Positions 36,401-48,400 of a stretch of 64,000 nucleotides of DNA are shown here, piece by piece (position 1 is the stretch's first letter; every line of letters starts with the position of its first letter). The notes under the pieces are model-generated. The model saw only the letters and a program-made list of their open reading frames with translations, made no database searches and was not told the DNA's origin. Source of the DNA: Distichodus sexfasciatus (lineage: Eukaryota; Chordata; Actinopteri; Characiformes; Distichodontidae); the NCBI GenBank assembly GCA_032718565.1, contig JAVGVS010000658.1:62001-126000 (forward strand), read 5' to 3'. Position numbers and translations under genes: made by a program.

Positions 36401-39400
36401 AGTGAGTGTCAGCATATGTAGGGATTTATTCTTCATAAAAAATCTCAAGAAAAGAATTGGGGCGAGAATAGGGTCTTAAATAAGTTGCTACAACAAGAAA
36501 ACAACTTTTATGTCAAGATCACGAGACTTAGGTGTTGAGAAAACTGTTATTATCACCAGAAAAAGTAGGGTTAGGGTTAGTTGTTTTCTCGAAATAAAAA
36601 GTTATCTCAAGAAATCAACTTTTGTTATTTGGAACTTGAAAATGAACTTGTGATCTTGAGCAAACAGTTTTCTTAATCTAAGGAAAACAATGTTATCTCC
36701 AAACAAAAACTTATCTAGAGATCACAAGAAAAGTTACTTTTTATACAAGACAACAACTTTCTTATGTCAAGTTCACAAGAAAATCACCTCCAGGTCTAGA
36801 GAAAATGACTTTTGCTATGATGAGATCACAAGAAACTAGTTTCTAGAATCTAGTATTTCCTATATCTCAATCATCTCGTGATCTCAAGATAACAAAAGTT
36901 GTTTTCTAGAGATCATAACAGCAGGCTGTAATTTCCTGAAAACAACTTTCGTTATTACAAGTTTCCAATAAAATAAATTTCAAAATGCGAGGAAAAATAA
37001 CATTGGTTATATCAAGATCACGAGACAACTGGAAGAAAAGTTTCTTGTCGGTTATCGAGTTCCGTACTTTCCTCAACCTCTCTTTGTTTTTGACAAATGC
37101 CAGAGTTCTCCAGAAAAAAGGATTTTTTTGTTTGCTTGGTTGTTCCTTCTCTGCACTCGTTCACTGAGTTGTTCCCAGGCGGTCTAGATAAGAGTTGTTT
37201 CTCTCTTTTTCTCTCTCTTTCTCCAGCATTGGTGAACAGATTTACACCCACAAAAAAAACGCTGTTCTCATCATCAGACCAGATTCGGACGCAAAATGTG
37301 TTTTTCCATATAAAGCCGTCAGATTCCTTGTCTTTGCTTTGGCCTTCGACGTTAACTTTAATAATTAGGTCTGAGCCTGCAAAAAGCCTCAGCTATTTCC
37401 TTTTGGTGCTTTCCCCAAGTCAAAATTACACACACACACACACAATTCTGTCTACGCCAACATGTCCACAAAACACCTGCTGCACTTGTGCCACTGGCTA
37501 AAATTGCCTGAAAGTAACGTGAAAAGGTAAAAAAATACAAATACAATAGAAAGTGGTAGGTCGCCGGTACAAGTCCCAGACCGCTAAAGGTACCACTGAG
37601 GTACGCATGAGCAAGGTACCGTCCCCATACAGGCTTTCGAACTCTTTGACCTTTTTCGAGAGTCCTTGCCGAGCGCCGCTGGCCGTCAACCAACAATTCT
37701 GCTTGAATATTTAAAGGTTTCGATGGCAAGAACGTGTTTGGAGAGCTAGCACAGGTGGAATGTTTCTCTCGGGCCCCAAGCTCGAGGTCGCGAGTTAAGG
37801 CACCGGCGGGAATTCTCCTAGCAGCTCACGTGAACACTCTCGCATTCGCTAAAGTTCTATTTTTTGGCACGGAAGCTAGCCGCTCGTGATCTTCTCTGCA
37901 TCTGTCAGACGCATAGAAGCCGGGAGGACGTTATTGGGATGGAGCGTAAATCTGCGAGGGGACGACAAGTTTAAGTATGTGAGCTTGGAAAAGAGACACT
38001 TTGAAGGGATACTCCACCTGAAAAAAAGTGACAACTTTTAGTGGGACCTTTTTGGTAAGAGTTTGCTAGGAGTTTTATTCCACACTCCCTCTGCAATCCA
38101 TCACCCACAAACGTGTCAAAAATGTAATTACGCCTCGATCAATCTCGGAGCCGTTTGGGCGCCTTAGCCATATTGAGTATCAGCACTTTTCTCGCGGCTT
38201 TAAGCCCCAGATTTTGGCGTAGACAGTTCCAGAACCGGTCTCAGTGACAAGCTGTCTTCCAGAATAGTTAGCCGGCTTAACGACGACACCTTTTAACCAC
38301 ACGCTGCTGACGAGGACCAAATTGGGGCCAGGTAAAAGGAACAAAAAGACAGAAAATGTGTTTTTTAGATAAGCTAGTATAATCGTAAAATCGTTAGGTT
38401 TGTCGCGTCACTAATTTTGGGTAGCTACTCTTCAACACTGGTATATAATGGAAAGTATGACTAAAAATGTCCATCAAATGATATTATAGGCTTGTTGATT
38501 ATTGAATCGATGTATAGATGTACATTTACTGACTTTTGATCACGATAACAAGACAAAAAATTCAGATAGAAGAATTAGGAAAGCAGGAGACACCTTTCAC
38601 TCCAATTCCCGTTAGACGTGGAAACAGCTCTCTTCAGCAAAGTGCCGCTTTGCATCATGAGTCAGACTTCAGAGGAGCCGCAACACGGACAGACGGAGGA
38701 CGTGCGGCACAAACACCTCTCTAGACTTAATCCGATTTCTGAGATGGGAATCTTTGGAACGCTTGTCAGTGTCTAATAAAAAGAATGTGACGCCTAGTCT
38801 GAGTCTCGTGGTGCTTTGGCTGACGTTAGCGCTTGCTTAAGATAAGCTTGAGATTTGTGTATGAGTGGGAAATATAGGTCATCTCAACTTATATGTAAAG
38901 TAATCAAAAATGTGTCTTTGCACCAAAAGTGCAGTTGGTGATGCTGGTCTTAGTAGACTCGGCACAAGATCAAGACAATGCAGGTTCGAATCCTACCCTC
39001 AGCACTACCTGAGCAAGATCCTTAAGAGTGCAAGTTGCAAGTTGCTCGCATGGAAACTGTCCCTGGAATTAGGAAAATGGAAGTTGCTCTGGATATTTTC
39101 TTTAAATGCAAAAGGTTGTAGGTTCATATCTTGATGAATCATAATGCCAGCACATAAATATTTTAAGCTCATTAAAATGGGAAATTTGACTTTCATTCAT
39201 TCATTTGTTATTCAAACTGCTTAATTCCAACTCACACAATGTTAATTGCTAATATTAGTTGCTAATGTCCACTGTGTTAGTTGCTAATGTCCACTATGTT
39301 AGTTGCTAATGTCCACTATGTTAGTTCCTAATGCAAGCTTGTAATGATCACTATGTTAACTGCTAATGCTAGTTCCTAATGTCCAATGTTAGTTGCTAAT

Positions 39401-42400
39401 GTACACCATGTTAGTTGCTAATGTCCACTATGTTAGCTGCTAATGCTAGTTCCTAATGTCCACTATGTTAGTTGCTAATGTACACCATGTTAGTTGCTAA
39501 GGTAGTTAGCTACTTTGTTTTTGGGAAACACACCCCTGATATTGTTGAAAACGGAGGGGGGAATAGCCATTTCTGTAAATACCCGGCTATGTGACCTTAA
39601 TGTGGCCTGAGGCTCTTAATGTCTCGTTCCACGTGGCTCCGGAACTTTCTGGCATGACCTGTGAAGAATGCAGGAATGTTAGCAAAGACAAGACTATTCA
39701 TTTAGCCACGTTAATTTCTATCTCCCATTCACAATCGGAGGCTGTTAACAGATTTGACAGTTTATCGGCCATATCTTTGGCACTTCATTGCTTAAAACAC
39801 TGCTATTCTGCCACACACACATTAGCACTGCTGGGAAATCACTTAGCTAAACATTGAGGCTGCTCTGGCTAATGTAAAGTGGAGTGTGTTTTAGACTGAG
39901 AGCTTTTACACTAATTTTGACACCCCTGCATGTGAAACACAGAACTGCAGATGCGTTTCCATTCTGAAATACACTTAACCTCTAAAATATCGCTAAGAGT
40001 AGTAATACTGGGCATCATTCACCAACCGTTCATAGGAATAAACACCAAAATGATGATCACAAGCAGAATTGGTCCAAATTAAGACCAGAGGACCAACTGT
40101 GACGAGCTGCTTTTAGTAACTCTGTTGGTTATGTCCAGCAATGCCCTGCAACTATGTGCACTATACCCCTAAAATTCCAAAGTGAATGTCAAAGTGATGA
40201 CACTTGGTAAAGGTACTGGGCCAATTTTGAAACAGTACTCTGAGATGGTGCCAACTTTCAAACAAAGAGCCACCCTTCAGTAAGTTCCAGTATTGGTTGA
40301 GTCTGCCATATTTGCACCATATGAGTTGCCAATGGGACGCAAACCAACTTCACATTTGCTTGATAATCAACAATCGCAATGTATGAATGCTACAAAGACA
40401 TGATCAGACAAAGTCAGTTTACCTTGGTAGTGGGTAGCGTAACGGTTAGGGAGTTCACCCCGTGATCAGAAGGTTGCTGGTTTGAATCCCAGACCAGTAA
40501 AGGTACCACTGAGGTACTCATGAGTAAGGTACCGTCCCCAAGCACTGCTCTGTGGGTGCTACCCACTGCTCCTTCATGGATGTGTCAAATGCAGGTCACA
40601 TTTCATTATGTAGCACTGTGTGCTGTGGTCTGGTGTGTTCACAATCACAAATAATCACTCACTTTTGCTTGGTTTGACCATATATCTACACTCTTTTTCT
40701 TTTGACAGTGAAAGTTTGAGCTGAAAATTTGAGAACCACTGCACTTGTGATCAGGAGTCTTGAGATTGTGAAGCGAGGCCTTTATTCCATTGTTTAACAT
40801 TTAATTCCAATGTGTTAAGAGCCTCACTTATGTCTAACATGGCTGTCAGTAAACTAATATGGAACTTTCCCCACATTAACTCTTTTGGCATGAGCTTCAT
40901 GGATGAAAACGTACAACCGCAACCTGATCGGTATTCACCCGTTCCTGAGATTCAACTCTTCCCTTTTTTCCTAAATCTACAATGAATCACTGTAAGCAGA
41001 AGCCAAAAAAACAACTCTAGTAAATCCAGTCTCTTATAAAACATGACACGGTCGAGACGTTCCGAGTGGCCTGTCACCGTTTGTTTTACGATGATCATAA
41101 AGTTGCCCCCAAGCTCCACTAACCCCTCTGGCATCTGTTTTCGTTGCCCATCATCTTGTCATATGTCAGCTCAAGACTTTATATGACCTAATTGCAGACA
41201 AATGACAAGTCAAAGTCTTCATTTGTCCTAATATTCAGAAATATTTCTGTGATGATTGAATTTTTTTTGCAGATAGATTGTGTTTCTCATTATCTCTTAC
41301 TGCTTAAGACGAGGAAGGCTACAAATGTGGAACTAGACAGTTTGGATGCAGTATTAACCTACAAAAGTGGAAATTGACTTTTACACTGAATGTGCATGAC
41401 GTTAGTAACAGTTTCAATATGAAAAATTCTATATCCAGTCTATTAATAAAACAGTAAAAATAAAACTAGAGGTCAAAACTCATTTCTAATCAAACTGTTG
41501 TTTATAGAGCTCTTGAAACCCTTCGTCAGATAGAAATAAAGATTTTTTTTCAATTTTAGAATGTTAGAGAGTAATCAATAGAAAAGAACTATAAAAATGA
41601 ATTTGTTATCAAAAAATTATTCTATATTCTGATGGAATTTTTAAAAATCTGATCACTGTACCACTCTACTGTTGCATCCCTAGTATTTTGCCTGACAAAT
41701 AGAGTTGAAACAGTTTCTTGTATAAAAAACTTGAGCACAACATGTCTAGATTGCAGCAAATGTGTCTCATGTACAGTATGTGTTATTCCTATAAAACGTT
41801 ACTGAAGTTTGCCAAAATTCACAGTTTGCAGGTCAAACTTTCAAGATATTGGTAAATGAGGATCACTGATAACACTCAGTATCAAAAGTACTTGAAATAA
41901 TACTTAGGTACAGTAACATAGTACTGTACTAAGACAAGCGTCTCTTGTCTTTTGCTTCGGGAGCATTCTGTGGTTTGTCCTCAAGATATTTGGGCAGAAC
42001 TCCACTCTGCTCATCGTTCATGCTGTTTATGAAATCCAAGCCCTTCTCTAATCCTGCTGGATCAGACCTCGGAGGAGGAGGAGGATGAGGAGGATGAGGA
42101 TGAGGATGAGTAGGAGGAGGAGGGCTGGATCTTTTTTTGGAGAGAGAGATCTGTGGGAAGAAAATAAGGTCCAATGTTCCATCTGGCCATGAAAACTAGA
42201 CAGTCTGGTGTCATTTACAAGATAAAATAAATTTCAGGCTAAAAGTTACAATGAGTTGCACTTATTATGAAAGAGAATAACGTAGTTAGCAATACATTAG
42301 CAACTATGCTTTTGGGAAACACAGCTGTCCATAGTTGACAATAAAGTTTACTTTGGCTTTGACTTTGACCTAACTAGTAGGAGTGTAATGATACATTGAT

Positions 42401-45400
42401 ACTTTGTGTTCGATCCTTGTAAAATTGAGATAGATATACATACACAAATACATTTCTTTTTTTCTTTTACTCATTTTTTTTGCCAGATAGCTACTTCCAC
42501 AGTTTTTGTGATTTCACTTCATTTTGCCATTTTACCCCTTTTTTCTTTTGCTATTTTTTATGCTAATTAAAAAAAAAAAATGTTTTCAGCTAGGATATTT
42601 TATTTCTCTTTTTACCCTTTTTCACCTCTTTATCCCTTTCTACTTTTATTTTTGGTAGAGACACCATTCATAGCTGAAAATTTCAAGCAGTATTATTTAT
42701 TTCTGGCAAAAATATCTGTCATCCCCTCCTTTCATCTTAGTTGATGTCACAAAATGTCAAAATGTGGTGAAATTTTAAAACTGTAAAGGGCAAATTGAAA
42801 ATTTTTTAAACCACTTTATTCCTCATTTTTAGTTTATTTTTAATCTTAGTCAATAATATATATGTAACTACTGTCACATTGTAATTTCTTTTGAAAAATA
42901 TTAAAGAATTTATATTTAATTATATTTAACCCACTTAACACCTTCCACTTACGTTTTTCACCATTTCAATCCTTTCCCTCTCTATTTCACAGCACACAAT
43001 AATTACGGGATTTCTCCAGTAACTTCTTCAGAGTCGGAGCCACACAATGCGATATTGTTCCGATGCGTGTCCAAGGCGATAATATAAATATCCTGTAAAT
43101 AATTAATAATAAAAGGGGAAAAATTACGTCTGTGGCAGTTAGTGAGGCGTGATATTTGTAGCGAGACTTTGAATCGAGCCAGCATTTTCTCTTGCAAATT
43201 AGCCATGGCTTGGGTGTGGATCAAGTGTTCTCTTGGTGCGCTCATAAAACAGCAACCGAAAAAATAAAAAGAGAAAAGGTAGGAACTTGCCAAACAAGCT
43301 GCCAAAACCAGCCCTAATTATTCCCCTAAGTTCCAGTCTAATAAGACCTGATGCCTGGAAAAAAACTTCCCTAAAAATTACTAATGTGCTTTTCAGATTA
43401 GATTCAGATTAGATAGTCCTGTATGATAATTTGGACAAAATCCAGCTTTGAGTTTTGTGTATTAAGTCAACACTATGTAAGATTTGTTCACAGTGTCCCC
43501 CTGCAGATGAGAAACGGCATTACCTGTAACAACATGAGCCGGGCGGTTCATGACTCTGGGTCAATCTCACGGATTCATTAAATAACTCACGAGTCACGAA
43601 TCTGAGGTCTCCATTAACCCGAATCCATCAAGTCCTAACTACACCATGACTAAAATATAAACACCATCACATACATACCTCTTATAATCATTTCAAACTC
43701 ATTACAAGATCAATACAGCCAAAGTAGCAAGTCAAAGCCAAAGTAAACTATTGTCATCTCTGCTATATACTGTACAGATATACAGAGAGACGAGATGGCG
43801 TGGCTCCAGTTTTTACAGTGCAATAGGAAATAAAGAACAAAGAACAACGAACAAATAAGGAACAGAATATACAACATATGAATAGAATACAAAATATACA
43901 TTTTAAACTAGAAATGGAATATTAAATATAACTTTAAACTAGAACTAGAAATAGAAGTAGAGGAGAGACAGTTGGGATGCAGCATTACCTACAAAAATGG
44001 AAGTTGACTCTTACACTGGATGTGCAGGAGGTTAGTAACAGTTTCAATATGAAAAATTCTATATCTAGTCTTTTAATAAAACAGTATCTCTTAAAAAGTA
44101 TGACTAACATTTAAGTTTTGCAGATATTTTAATAGCAGTGGAGAACCAGGGTCTGTGCAATATTTTTCAATAATTTGTGTAGAAACAGTTAGTTAGAAAG
44201 TGACCAGTGATATATACATTCAATGTTCAATGGTTGTGCAAATAAGTAGCAGCAGCGCAAAGTCTAATTCAAAATACTAGCGCGTTGTTTCCCCTCCTCC
44301 TCCTCCTCCCCAGACTCGAGGTTGCCAGATAGGTTAGCAGATCCTCATATTTGGCCTATCTAGTGTCTAATTTTATATTTTGTATTGCCATAATTAGCGT
44401 GCTAATGTTAGCACTGTTACCACACTGTCTCAGCGTAACACAATGCTGATGTTAGCCATCACATGTCACCGTTTCTGTTTCTCTAACAATTCAGTTGGTT
44501 GGATGACCCTCCTGCACATGGGCTACAATCTATGATCCAATATCAATAATGTTATTCAACTGTTGAAAAGACTTCAAACATTCATCCCTACATCTAGTGG
44601 TGATGCAAGTTAGTCAACCTCGGCTATATCATACCTGTCCAGTAGAAAATTAGCCACTTCGGCATCTGTCTTCAAATCCATCTCCACTTTTAGCCGCATC
44701 TCCATCTTTCAAACGCATCTCCTCTGCTGATCCTCATGTTGTTCCTGCTTTGGCCAAGACATTTTTGAGAGTCATAGTTACATACATTTGTAATCCAGAA
44801 TGCTTGTAGCTGCAGCTCAGTGCTAACTGGCAACCTGGATGCTGAAATGCTACTGACTTGGTGATTGGCTGATAGTGGTGGGTGGAGCTACAGACCAAAA
44901 CACAAAACATAAACATAAACACAATCTGCAGCCGTAAATTAAATGTTAAAATGTGAATATTCTGAAGCACTAATTTTGTCAGTGATGATGCATCAGCTTC
45001 ATTTTTTGATTACTTGCCATAAATTTCTTACATGTAGCTCCTTTGAGTGGAGGATTATTTGTCATTGTGAACACACCACAGCACATAGTGCACCACAACC
45101 AAATGTGACCCATTGCTGACAGCATCCTGGGAGCAGTGCTAGGTGGCTGTAAAGTTACCACTGAGGTACACATGAAGGTACCGTCCCCAAGCACTGCTCC
45201 AGGATGTTGTCCACTGCTACTTCAGGGACGGGTCAAATGCAGAGCTCACATGTGGTTGTGGTGCTATGCTGTGTTAACAATGACAAATAATCACTCAGAT
45301 TTTACTCAGAACACAACAATAAAAGTGAAACTCGTTAAACGCTGAAATTCATGGGCAAATTTACTACAGTGACTTTATTTTGACTCACACCATAGTTTGC

Positions 45401-48400
45401 TGTAAAAGTTTAATGAGATTTGCAACCCGACTTTGTTCCTTGCGTTTGGGGACGAAGGAACTCGCTGGCTGAACTCAAGTGTCGGAGAACAAATGCAGGA
45501 AATCGTCCTCTTGACCCTAAAATGAGCTTCTAACAACACTGTGACTGCCAGACTCAACTTCCTAAAAGGTCCTAATGGCACTCGCCCAAAAAAAGGGGGT
45601 GACCCAACGACCAGCGCTGAAACAGGATGTTGTTATCGGACACTTTGACGCTAGTTCCTCTTCTCTAGTTGGTAAGACGGAACTCGTAAAGAGACCAGTG
45701 AGAAAAATAAAATGTGAGTTTCATGTGAGAGTTTCCACATGAGAGCATATTGCTTTAATGTGAGCAGTAGCTGCTTTTACGTGAGCACAAATTGCTCTTG
45801 CACGAGCGCAAGGATGCTTTTGCATGAGCTCAAGACATTTTTTTCGCTTAAGAACGATTTGTTTTTTGACACATTTTGCATTACCGTGAGACATTATTGT
45901 GTGAGCATAAAATACATTTGAGATGTTTTTGGGTGAGCATAAAATGATGATGATGACCATAAGATGATTTTGAGATGTTTTGCATGAGTGTGAGAAATCT
46001 TTGAGATATTTTTGTGTGAGCATAACATATTGGTGAGATGTTTTGATGTTGATGTTTTTTTGTGTGAGCACAAGAGGTCTTTCAGGACATTTTTGCATGA
46101 GCCTGAGTCTTAGTTATTTTTGCATATGCGCATGTTGTTTTTTGCTTGAGAACATGAACACAAAAAATTCCTGTGCTCACATATAAACATCTGGTGCTCA
46201 AACTAAAACATCTGGTGCTCATGCAAAAACATTCACAAGAAAATTATGTGCTCACATCAAAACCTCTCTGTCATAATACTTTGCATGGAAAACTAGAGTT
46301 TATTTTATTTTCTCTCACTGGTCTCTTTAGGAACCCCATGCAAATGATTTCAGATATATTTTTGCAGCGAAGATGACCTCAAGTGCTTTTAAAGTGAGCC
46401 GGGAAAAGGGAAGAATGTTGTTTTCGCTGGCCACGAACAGGAAGCCGGGCCGAGTGGACTGACGCCGTGCGGCAACCTCTCGAATTCTCACCCGAGACTC
46501 TCTGAAACCCGATCCCTTACCGGCGTTCCAAGTCTTGAGACGAGCGCTCCGAGAGCATCTTCCCTCCGGCTCTATCGCGAAACCCAGATGAGCTCATCTG
46601 TTTTCTGAGGAGGGCTTCGCCGACGCTCGTCTTTCAAATAAAGGATCTTTTGCTAAGCCTCCAATTCCAAAACCATCCCGTAAACCGCCTCGCGAAAACA
46701 CAAGTCATAAAGTCTTCCAAAAGTTCCCGTGCCCAGTCGGCACCGGGGTTTGTTTCTGTTGCTCGTTGAGAAAACGTTTTTGTGTGAGAGCTGAATGAGT
46801 GCGAGATGCTTTTGAGATGATTTTGCATGAGCACAAGACATTTTCGGAATGTCTTTTTCATGTGCATGAGGCGTTATTGTGTGAGCTCAAGACATTTTTG
46901 AGGCATTTTTCAATGATTATGAGCTGTTTTTGCGTGAGCATGACACATTTGTGCAATGTTTTGGCATGAGTACAAAATGATTTTGAGGGGTTTATTGCAA
47001 GAGTGCTAGACATTGTTGAGATAATATGCACAATATGTTTTTGTTAGAGCATGACATTTTCAAGATATTTTTGTGATCACAAGATGATTTAGAGATGTTT
47101 TTGCATGACATTTTTGAAATATTTTTGTGTGACCACAAGATGTTTTTGACAGGTCTTTTGTGTGAGCACAAGAAGCCTTTCATGGTGATGAGCTTGAAAC
47201 ATTTTTGTGTGATAGTTTTTAGATGTGAGCATAACTTATTTTTACTTTGAGCACCAGACATTTTTGGGATGTTTTTATGTGACCACGATGTATTTTCTAG
47301 ATGTCTTCATGTGAGATTGAGTAGATTTTGAGATTAACTCCTCGTTCCTCAAAACCTCAGCCCTTCTTCAGATGTAAACATATATATATATATTTTAGCT
47401 TCAGGCTAATCAGGCTAAATTTTTGTTATTTGCAATTAGGGAAGTGTTCGCGTCTTGTCCCCTCTTGTTTGGTAAAATTTTGGGATTTATTTTTCTCTCG
47501 CCGGCACCATGTTGGGTTTTTTTGGTTCTTTTTTTTGAGGGGGAAAACGTGTTCGCACTTCAGGTTTACTTCAGGCCAGAACGTGACCGCGACTGTATTT
47601 CCAGCGCTTTCATCCAGCTTTGCTCGACTGTGCGACTGCGCCAGAAGCTTCTGGAACTCTGCCCCGAAGCTGACTACATAATTGCAGACAAAAAGACACG
47701 AAGAGTTCTAAACAAACATGCTACTTTGCGACCGCAAGTGCACCGAGTAGGAAAATGTTGTCGACTAAATTCTGCTACGGTTCATTCGTATGTGATCTTG
47801 GGCTTTATATTTAACAACTGGAAACTGTGTGTCTTTTGAAAATGTGATGGTTATATATTGATATTTATATTACAAAGTCAAAGTAAACTTTATTGTCATC
47901 TTTTCTATATATTGTGCAGATGTACAGAGAGACGAGACGACGTGGATGCAGTTTACACAGTGCAACAAGAAATAGAGAACAAAGAACAGATAGGGCACAT
48001 AGAATAAACTATATATAAATAGGACACAAAATATACATTTTAAGCTAGAAGTGGAAATTGTTTTTTTTAATTGAATGTGCACGAAGTTAGTGACAGTTTT
48101 CAATATGAAAGATTTCGATATCCAGTCTATTAATAGAAGTGTATTCTTAAAAAGTCTGACTGAAGTTTAAGTTTGTACAGATATTATAGCAGCATTGGAG
48201 AACCATTCTGTGCAATACTTTTCAATAATTTACGCAGATATAGTTAGTTAAAAAATGACCAGTGATATATACATGTATATTACGTGATTTAATTGGTTTA
48301 GTTTAACTATTTCCTTTTTTATTAAAAGATCGCCATAATGTTTTTGTACAATTTTTGTATTTCTCCAGCTATTATGTTGCCTACAATTATTTATTTTTTG

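Noticed and set aside
45725..47310. Regularly spaced short repeats that might suggest a CRISPR-like array
   Set aside because: Units are degenerate, contiguous and of variable length without unique spacers; the sequence is vertebrate minisatellite.
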